Positions 55,734 through 64,000 of a stretch of DNA of 64,000 bases are shown here, piece by piece. Under the pieces are notes generated by a model. It worked only from the letters and a program-made list of their open reading frames with translations, searched no databases and had not been told where the DNA came from. The stretch is from Persicaria tinctoria (taxonomy: Eukaryota > Streptophyta > Magnoliopsida > Caryophyllales > Polygonaceae). How positions within the stretch are numbered: the first letter of the stretch is position 1; every line of letters begins with the position of its first letter. Both the position numbers and the translations under genes were made by a program. The stretch is from positions 60,373,038 through 60,437,037 of the forward strand of contig JBANSL010000007.1 of NCBI GenBank assembly GCA_037127255.1. Direction: 5' to 3'.

Positions 55734-58161
55734 GTATAACACTATTCTCCCATTGCCTATGTAGCTGATAGGGATGACCCGATTTGATGTGACTCATGTG
55801 AGCCAAGGATTTAAGTGATTCTCATCGCTGATAGTGGTAAAATTCATCGTTGAGTTTCCAGTTAGGTTTCTTATCATAGCTGTAATTGAATTTGTGATTT
55901 CAGAAGAAAGAGATTAGATGAAGTATGCCTAGATAGGTTCCAACAATACAGTAAGACTTTTATTCAATCATGGATAATGGAAGGTATGTAATTTCGGTTA
56001 ATTTTAGTGCTACATGTGTAGTAATTCAGCTGATATTAGTTATCTTTGTGTAGTTGGATACGGGACCTTAAGAATTCTTCAATAATTGGTACTTCACTAT
56101 GGGGATTTTGGGGCTTCAGCTTTGGAAGATTTGAAATCGAATAAATCAAGGTAAAGCCTCTCTCTTTTCGAGTCACGTTTTGATAAGTCGCTTACGAAGG
56201 TTGTAGATGATTGGAGAAATAGTTTTATCCTAATGAGTAATGATGTTGCCTTTGAATCGTCAGATAAGTTGAGATGATCTCCCAAGTCATGAGATCCAAA
56301 TAATTGAGGGTCTCGAGTTTGTTTATCGTTGAGCTTTTTGCAGGACCTTATCAGAGTAGTAGACTACATGTGTTTCATTGCTTTCAACTCAAGTGTCTAT
56401 TTCTTAAATTCTTTTCCGAAAGTACAACAACTTGCAGAACCTTATCAAAGTAATAGGGCCAGTTATTTTCTATCCATAGTCCTTACGTAGTTATGTTATC
56501 TAGTTATGATACTTATGCACTCTTAACCATTCCTTTTTTTTTCCTTTTTATTGTGATCACTTTTGAAGCTTTGGTTAGATACTTATCAAATGTATTTGTA
56601 AAGGAACAAATGTTGTTCTTAACTATACATGGCTAAGAATGAAAAATTGTTGTATTGATTTAACCCTTCCTTTTTTTTCCCGTTTTTATTGAAAGGTCCT
56701 TGAAAAGCAAACATTCAATAGTTTCATCCACCTCCAAGATTTTGTTGCACAAATGTAATTCTGTGGTATGCATTTGAAAACTTTGAAGATTATATTGTCC
56801 AAGAATGTAGCCTTTAGAAGGAATAATTTTTTAAGAAATAAGTAGCTTAGGTTGTTGAAATAGTGTCGATTTCGTTTGGTGCACTCAGTTTGATTATGCA
56901 TCAATTATAAGCTGCTAATCAACATGTCATCAACACAGCTGCAGATATAAGAACAAGATTAACACATTATAAGAAATCAACACATCTCGCAAACGATCCC
57001 CTTATGGGGAAAGAAAGAGTGGAATATGGAACATTGTAACTTCTATGTCTTCTTGCCCCTTTTGGCAATTTTGGGGATGTAGTAGTGCTGCTTGTTTTTT
57101 AACATATCTCCTATATATTGTGCTTTCTATGGTATTCCACTGGCTAACGAAACTTGGAAATATCAGGCCCCTTTCTGATTTTGGCCATTCCTAAGAAAGA
57201 AAGTACTCAAATCCAATAGGTTATCTTCCTCACTTCCAATTTCAGAAGATAACTGAAAATAATTGTCTTTCTTTGTATGGATCCCCCATGCTAAGGTTTG
57301 TGCATAGGTACTGAAACACACTCCAGGTTTGGACTTTGGAGCATTAACCCATCACGGACTTATCAAACACACGCCATGTATGTAATTTCTTTCAAATTAT
57401 GATCTTTTATACCTGAATTTGTAGTCCACTATTAATGAACCTGAAACTTTTGTAGGTAACTGCATCTGTGGCTTTTTTGCAGGAATGTCATTCCCTATTG
57501 ATCCCATGTTTTGTTTTTTTGCCTATAAATGAAATTTGATTCCAGATATGAATTCTTCAATAATTGATTCTTGGATTGGAAATGAAATCAGAATTGTTAA
57601 GGAATTGGTTGGACCTTGTGGGTTGAGTTTGTGAGCAAATTGTGGTTCATTTTTTTCCTCAAGTGACAGAAATTGTTGTTGGACCTTGTAGGTGGAGTTT
57701 GCAAGTAAATTGTGGTATTCTTTGGACGAATCATTAATTCCCTATTGATCCAATGAATTATTTCCTATTTTTTGGATGAATCTTTCCCTAGAAGAATATG
57801 AACTGTTGCTAGAACTTTCAGCTCTCCGTTAGTTATTGATGCTATAATGTAGTCAGTTTATGTAGGGAATTTACCCAGTAACTCTTTATTTCAGAATATT
57901 ATTTTATTAATAATGCTTCACTATTTTCAATCTTATTCAATGACCCTCATGAAAATCAAAGCAATTTCCTAGTAAAATGATCTAATCAAGAACATAAGTG
58001 GAGAACATCATTGGAGCACTTCTTTCTTTGGATATGAGGGTTTCGTCAATAAGAGCTTATCAAAGTAGTGACATACTTCCTATCTGTCATTTGTGCTTTT
58101 ACAAGTTTAAATGGTGTCCATCTTTTGTATAAATCAACTAATCTTAATGTAATTGATGTAG
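55734..58161. other. Intergenic DNA, no gene recognised
   Basis: A 36-bp stretch (CCAGTTAGGTTTCT..ATCATAG) from 55216 recurs at about 55857. Pieces of host introns may remain, but no exon could be identified between the VSR and TGA fragments. Confidence 0.4.
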
Positions 58162-58560
58162 GTCGTGATGCCATTACCTTGACTCATTAAATGATCAATA
58201 ACACATGGCCATCACGAAACTGTGCCATTCATCCGAACAAGCTGAAGACATGCTTTTACAAGGGCTGGAGAGGCTTCAGCGCAACTTGGGAAAGATCATG
58301 ATGGATGAATGGATGATGGAATGTACGAACCCTTGATGATCAATGCCAGAGAGAAGCTAGGTGACATTGATGGCTTTGTGAGGGAGGTATGAATAAACCA
58401 TCTCATCTCCATGAACTAGGCAGATCACCTCTGAGAGCAAACTTTGCTGCTGATGTCAAGGCTCCTCACAACATCGAGCGACGAGGGGTTTACTTGCATT
58501 AGGCGATTAATTTCACCGCCTCTCAACTATAAGTGCGCTTTCGGCTGGAACGAACTCCAT
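58162..58560 (+). pseudogene. TGA-type (group D) bZIP factor, DOG1-domain fragment
   Basis: After an acceptor (GATGTAG|GTCG) the reading gives VVMP, then in another frame MAITKLCHSSEQAEDMLLQG and LERLQRNLGK. After a further frame change comes MYEPLMINAREKLGDIDGF, VREV, a donor-like GAG|GTATGA, and after CTAG the block ADHL, stop, EQTLLLMSRLLTT. The order and spacing match the C-terminal half of TGA factors (SSxQAEDAL..QGL, ..KL..L..FVRQ, ADxLRxQTLxxMxRxLTTRQ). The bZIP region is not seen upstream. At least two frameshifts and a stop make it a pseudogene. Intact proteins bind as-1-type elements in defence and development. Confidence 0.65.
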
Positions 58561-59799
58561 TACTCCCAAGTATGTAGAAGGGCTGCAGAGTAGACCCATT
58601 TTGCATCTCAGGGCCTTGTGATTAATCCCAAGGAAATTGTAGCTAATGCCTCACCATGAAAATATGAAAATCTCAATTTTCTTTGGGACGTTGTAAGGAA
58701 AACCTCAATTTGATAAAAAAATATTTCATAACAGTCAGTAAATGCTCTTACATTAATAAACACCATGTCAATTTATTATAGTATTAGCTTCAGCAGTTGG
58801 TGACTACATGTACATGGAGGAGTTTTGAGAAAATTACCGAGTGTTTATTAATCAACGTGTACTACTATCAGATGACCTCAGCGAAACACTCTTTACTTTT
58901 TGAAAACAAGAAAAGTGAGATATACGCGAAGTCAGTTTCCCCGAATCCCTCCGATTCAGCTATCATAGCTTCAACAAGCTAATGTTCAAACACCAAAAAC
59001 TCCTATAAAGTGGACTCAAAGAGGATAGGCGGAAATAACAAAGGATCATATAGCGTAGTAATTTCAGGGCTCGCTATGCATAAGTGAGGAGAGGAGTCCT
59101 TGAGAATCTTCAAAGAAATGCTCAAACAGGATTTAATCCCAGACGATCGCTTTTTGGTGTTTCAAATATTTTTATTTTATTATTTAATTATATTTCGAGG
59201 ATCTTACGATCCCTTAATGGGATCTTACGATCCGATCCACCTACCCTATTGTGATTCGATCCTAGAATCCCGATCCTAATAACCTTTAGACTTTAGAGGG
59301 CAAGACCCGACTAAAAAATCCGACCCGACTTGATCATATTCAAATGATTTGACGATTGAAATTTTATAAAAAATTGTATTATATCCAAAATTCGGCCTGA
59401 TCCCGTCCAAAACAACCTAAATAAACCCAAAAAAATCCGGAATTCAGAAATCCATATTCTAGAGGGATGGGCTCGGTTCACCAAAAAAAAAAAAGATGGG
59501 CTCTGCCCTCTCTTTAGAATGTTTGCCCAAAAAACCTCAAATCTAACCTATCAATTTGCGGGGTTAGCCGTGAGATGGCCCGATCTTCGACAACAAGCAA
59601 GAAACTCAAGAAAGACTCAAAAAAACTCATGAAACCAAATCTGACGCAACGAGAAACTTCAAAGAAACTCAAGATCTTGACCAAGAAAGGCAAGATCGAC
59701 CAAGAACTCAGCAAGAACACCAAGAACAGGGGTTGTACTCAATGTCGACTTCAAGAAAGTAAACAAGACTCGATAAAGACTCAAAATTGCAATAAAGAA
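58561..59799. other. Intergenic DNA and outer gypsy LTR sequence
   Basis: GATCTTACGATCC is repeated near 59199 and 59222. From about 59500 the sequence may already belong to the gypsy LTR on the minus strand. I could not place the outer LTR end or a target duplication. Confidence 0.35.
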
Positions 59800-60292
59800 T
59801 TGAAAGACACGACCTGATATGGACTGAGTCGATCTATATAGAACAAGATAGAGACCCCAGGCTTCCGTAGAAGGTAGGAACCAATACCAATGATTATATA
59901 ACCCGCCTCTCCAACCCTACACAACCAAGCGGAGGGGGCTTGTGAATACTAGGATCACCAAGTCTTGTGAAGTTGATGAACACAAAGCAAACCAAGCTGA
60001 GACAAGATACCAATTTGACAATGGAAGAGCGCTGCTCTATTCAATCGACAACTCTCAATGTGTTTCACACGTTTTTGAGAAAGCAATTTCATTCATAAAA
60101 GTTAAGTTGTTCAACTGACGGCTGGGCATTATATAGCCTTTACAAGGCTGCTTGGGCCAGATTTCTTAAGTAAAGAAGATAAAAAGAGATAAAATAATAA
60201 CTTAAAGAAATTAAATAAATAACCTCTAAAGTTTCCTAAAATAACTTAAAGTAGAAAGTTACTAAAAACGGAAATAAGTGGGAGCCCCAACA
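59800..60292 (-). repeat. 3' LTR of the Ty3/gypsy element (outer end not placed)
   Basis: On the minus strand the LTR begins TGTTGGGGCTCCCACTT at 60292, 28 bp after the pol stop. A TATA box (TATATAAT, 60128-60135) follows in the expected place. The outer limit given here is approximate. Confidence 0.55.
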
Positions 60293-60319
60293 CTTAGGCT
60301 AATTCGGCATCCCTTATGT

Positions 60320-63300
60320 TCAAGGTGGCTCTTCATCTTGAATCCCTATGCACATATAGGTCTTCAATGTAGGCTCGGGGAGTTGAACCTTACTCGAGAA
60401 CAATGTATGACTCACAAAGTTGAATGAGTCTCTCTGAAGCTTCTTAGCTCTAGCTCGGGTCATTGGTCCTTCTCCAAGAATGATGGGTGTGTCTGGAGCT
60501 ATAGAAGATGGTCCCGCATCAACCCCCCTTCTTGAAAAGGATTCAACCACGAATCCAAGTCTTCATCCACAACGAAGTAAGGGACTAGATCTGCGACGTT
60601 GAATGTAGCGCACACGCCCATGTCTCCAGGAAGCTCAAGTTGGTAGGCATTGTCGCCCACTCTCCTCTTGACCTAGAATGGTCCATCACCACGAGGTGCT
60701 AGCTTGCTCTTCCATGCTTCTGGAAACCGCTCCTTCCTTATGTGCACCCATACAAGATCTCCAGGCTGAAAAGTGACCAAGCGACGTCCCTTGTTGGCCT
60801 TGTTAGCATTGTATTCAGCCTTTAGCTTCAACTTCTCACGAGTTCGTCCATGCAACTCTCGAATGAACTCAACATGCTTACCTGCCTCAAATGATTCTTT
60901 GTCTCTCATAGGATATGGAGTAAGATCAAAAGGGGTTAGTGGATTAACACCATACACACATTCAAATGGAGTGAGTTTAGTAGCCGAATGCATGGTGATA
61001 TTATATGCAAATTCCACATGAGGTAAGGCTTCTTCCCAAAGTTTCAAATTCCTCCTAATAATGGCTCTTAGGACAGTAGTAAGGGTTCTATTAGTCACCT
61101 CAGTTTGGCCATCAGTTTGGGGGTGGCTAGAAGTAGAGAATAGCAATCTAGTTCCCAATTTATTCCATAAAGTTCGCCAAAAATGACTTAAGAATTTCCC
61201 ATCCCTATCACTAACAATGGTTTTAGGCACGCCATGCAACCTAACTACTTCTCTAAAGAATAGATTAGCAACGTTAGTAGCATCATCAATTTTATGACAT
61301 GCAATGAAATGAGCCATTTTAGAGAATCTATCAACCACTACAAATATAGAATCCCTCCCCTTATTAGTTCTAGGCAACCCAACTATAAAATCCATAGAAA
61401 TGTCTTCCCAAGGGGCTGAGGGTGTAGGTAGTGCCGTGTACAAGCCATGGGGCATTAGCTTAGATTTGGCCTTTAAGCAATCAATACATCTCTTTAGGCA
61501 ATGTTCTATATCCCTAAGCATATGTGGCCAATAAAAGTTTGATTTCAATGTATGATATGTTTTATCTCTACCAAAATGTCCCATTAGTCCACCACTATGG
61601 TCTTCACTAACAAGTAATAATCGCAGAGAACATCTAGGAATGCACACTCGATCTTTTCAAAATACGAATCCATCATGTATATAAAAGCTTTCATTTGGAC
61701 CCTTTTCTAAGCATTTTCGAAAGATATCACCAAAATCAGCATCTTGTTCATACAATTCCTTAATATAAACAAAGCCTAAGACTCTAGAATCCAAAGTGGT
61801 TAAGAGAGCATGTCTTCGAACTAAGGGCGTGTTTGACAGTAGATGGAGATTCTGTAGATTAATGAGATTTTTGTAGATGTTAAGAGATGGAGATAAATTT
61901 TGTAGATTAATGGGATTTTTGTAGATTGTATGAGATGGAGATTTATTTGGCCAGAAATCTCGTAAAGGTGTTTGGTGGGTAGAAGATTTTGATGTATTTT
62001 AAAGGTGATAAATTACCTTTCTACCCCCAAATTAAAAAAAACCATACCCATCTCCAGTTGAGGCCACCCATTCAACTGACGGCAACGATGGTGGTGGAAA
62101 CTACTTTGCAATCCACTAGAATCATTTTGTAATTGGAATTTGTTCACTTTTTTCTACAATTTCCTTTTGATTTATGCAATGGCGGAGATCTGAAATTCAT
62201 TATTATACTTCCGAATTTGTCGTGGAACACAGCAGCCCACTCCTCCATTGTTGGTGTACAGTGGCCTTGGGTGCTCGGAACTGGTGGTGTCGCTAGAGGA
62301 TAGCCGCGTCTTCAGGGGCCACCACCGTCACCGCCTGTCCACCCACTCAAGCCCCAAGCTTGTACTCCGATTCGACACAAAAACGGGTTGGATTCTGGAA
62401 AATTTTCTCGAACCCTAGACCGCCGATTTCGGCATGTCGCTCCCGAGTGGTTGCCCGGCTCCCGCCGTCGACGATAAAAGATGACATTAGAGGGGCGGGA
62501 GAAGAAGAACCTACCTTGACAGTGGGGAGAGGACGACAATGGAGCCGGCGTGTCTCGCTTTTCTCCAGATCTAATGGGGAGCTTGAAATGTGGAGGGAGG
62601 GGTAAAGTGGAGAGATACACAACCGAGGAATCCCCTAATCCCCATAATCTTGGCAGTTGAAGATTTTTTTTTGGCCATTTTTCATCTCCCGGAAGCTGCA
62701 TAATCTCCATCTCCTATGTGCAGCCAAACACCACGCACGGTCCCCGAGGAGATTTCTGTTTTTTTTAATCGCCTAATCTACCTTAATCTCCTAATCTACG
62801 GTTGTCAAACACGCCCTAAAGCATTAGAATCGAATTCAGTGTTAAGAACATGTCTTCTAGATAATACATCAGCAACCACATTGTCTTTGCCTTTCTTATA
62901 CTTAATTACATAAGGAAATGTTTCAATGAACTCCATCCATCTACCATGTCTCCTATCAAGTTTATCTTGGCTTTTTAAGTGTTTCAATGACTCATGATCA
63001 GTCCTAAGAATAAACTCGCTAGGCCATAGATAGTGAGACCATGTCTTAAGTACTCTAAACAAAGCATATAATTCCTTATCATAGGTAGAGTAGTTAAGAC
63101 AAGCACCTTTCAACTTTTCAGAAAAGAAAGCAATAGGCTTACCTCCCTGCATAAGAACTCCACCAATTCCAACTCCGCTAGCATCACACTCTACTTCAAA
63201 GGGCTGAGAGAAGTCGGGGAGAGCTAGAAGTGGCGCATGGGTTAGCTTATCCTTAAGCGTGTTGAAAGCTTCCTCTTGAGCTGGTCCCCATGTGAATTCG

Positions 63301-64000
63301 CTCATCTTCTTTGTAAGCTTGGTTAGTAGGGCTGAGATGGTGCTGAAGTCTCGCACAAAGCGCCGGTAGAAGCTCGCAAGACCTTTGAAGCTGCGTACAT
63401 GGCCTATATTGGTGAGGGTCGGCCACTCTTGTATAGCTTTGATCTTTGATTCATCAACACGCAGTCCATTAGAGCTTACTACAAAACCAAGAAAGGACAC
63501 TTGTTCATTACATAGCTCACATTTCTTTAAATTAGCATACAAGCGTTCAATTCTCAGCATTTTAAGTACTTCTCTAAGATGTGTTTCACGTTCATTAGAA
63601 GACTTGCTATAAACCAGAATGTCATTAAAATAAACAACAACAAATTTTCCAATGAAATCTCGAAGCACATGATTCATTAAGCGCATAAAAGTACTAGGAG
63701 CATTAGTTAAACCAAAAGGCATAACCAACCACTCATATAAGCCTAGCTTAGTCTTAAAGGCTGTTTTCCATTCATCACCCTCTTTCATTCTAATTTGATG
63801 ATAGCCACTCCTAAGATCTATTTTAGAGAACATAAAAGCTCCATGCAATTCATCTAGCATATCATCTAATATAGGAATATGATGACGATATTTAATAGTA
63901 ATGTTGTTAATAGCCCTGCAATCTACACACATTCTCCATGAACCATCTTTTTTAGGGACTAATAACACAGGTACAACACTAGGACTTAAGCTAACTCGAA
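60320..64000 (-). pseudogene. Ty3/gypsy pol (RT, RNase H, integrase, C-terminal tail), truncated by the window end
   Basis: Reading from the right edge: RT ([40 protein letters not shown]), RNase H ([25 protein letters not shown]), a linker, integrase zinc finger (HSGG...GHFGRDKT, CLKRCIDCLKAKS) and core Asp/Asp/Glu (MDFIVGLP, VSDRDGKF, QTDGQTEVTN), then the tail GPMTRARAKKLQ. Damage: the RT YxDD box reads YFND, losing one catalytic Asp; a TGA at 61657-61659; a TAG at 60673-60675 where family members have Gln after GPF; a one-base loss in the C-run at 60523-60528; and a transposon inserted at 61825-62816. Gag and protease lie outside the window. It is a dead copy. Confidence 0.85.
61825..62816 (+). 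mobile_element. PIF/Harbinger-type non-autonomous element inside gypsy pol
   Basis: Flanked by TAA (61822-61824 and 62817-62819). Ends are GGGCGTGTTTGACAGTAG and, inverted, GGGCGTGTTTGACAACCG. 992 bp. The GC-rich interior (62160-62720) has short open frames on both strands but no recognised protein; gene capture is possible. The TIR resembles that of the element at 29802-31068 (GTGTTTG). Confidence 0.85.

Noticed and set aside
59575..59817. 80-codon Lys-rich frame
   Set aside because: Lies in or next to gypsy LTR sequence, low-complexity, no domain.

Overview
The window is nuclear DNA of a flowering plant, most likely a eudicot. It is AT-rich, has GT-AG introns and TATA boxes, and carries plant gene families (SHI/STY, vacuolar sorting receptor, TGA-type bZIP, DUF506) and plant transposon types. 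Almost nothing in it looks like an intact host gene. It is a transposon graveyard with clear nesting.

Layout. 0.1-0.5 kb: broken 5' part of a SHI/STY zinc-finger gene. 0.74-2.57 kb: non-autonomous Helitron. 3.4-3.8 kb: small unrecognised gene on the minus strand. 4.4-8.9 kb: Mutator-like (MULE) transposase gene with a 1.9-kb repeat-filled 5'UTR intron. 9.1-9.9 kb: 189-bp tandem repeats, split by a 15.25-kb insertion (9881-25130) made of five tandem LTRs inside one 5-bp target duplication. 25.5-29.4 kb: Ulp1-like protease gene with lost catalytic residues. 29.8-31.1 kb: PIF/Harbinger-type element carrying DUF506 gene pieces. 31.4-33.4 kb: small unknown gene and a RING-H2 gene (minus). 33.45-43.73 kb: LTR retrotransposon (minus) whose 3' LTR holds a poly(A) retroposon, which itself holds a 3.1-kb LTR element. 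43.7-47.1 kb: spacer repeats and a second RING-H2 gene (minus). 47.1-52.4 kb: eight-exon DUF1985/Ulp1 protease gene (minus). 54.36-54.74 kb: GATATC-rich MITE. 55.2-55.7 kb: vacuolar sorting receptor fragment. 58.2-58.6 kb: TGA bZIP fragment. 59.8 kb to the end: Ty3/gypsy element (minus) interrupted by another PIF/Harbinger-type element.

How it fits together. Once the later insertions are subtracted, 4.4-52.4 kb reads as about 21 kb of DNA in which a MULE transposase, two Ulp1-type SUMO-protease-like genes and two RING-H2 genes are separated by the same two families of spacer repeats (a GTTGAGCAAAAATAAG family and a TGTCACCACT family). I infer one large or composite MULE-type element with SUMO/ubiquitin-related cargo. 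I could not find its terminal inverted repeats, so this stays an inference. The most novel signal elsewhere is in the LTR array: its transcribed part carries many copies of a two-hairpin module whose stems differ in sequence but keep pairing (compensatory changes).

Most coding regions carry one to three lesions (single in-frame stops, homopolymer frameshifts, a 41-bp duplication, lost catalytic residues). All are described from sequence reading only. No alignment or database search was run.
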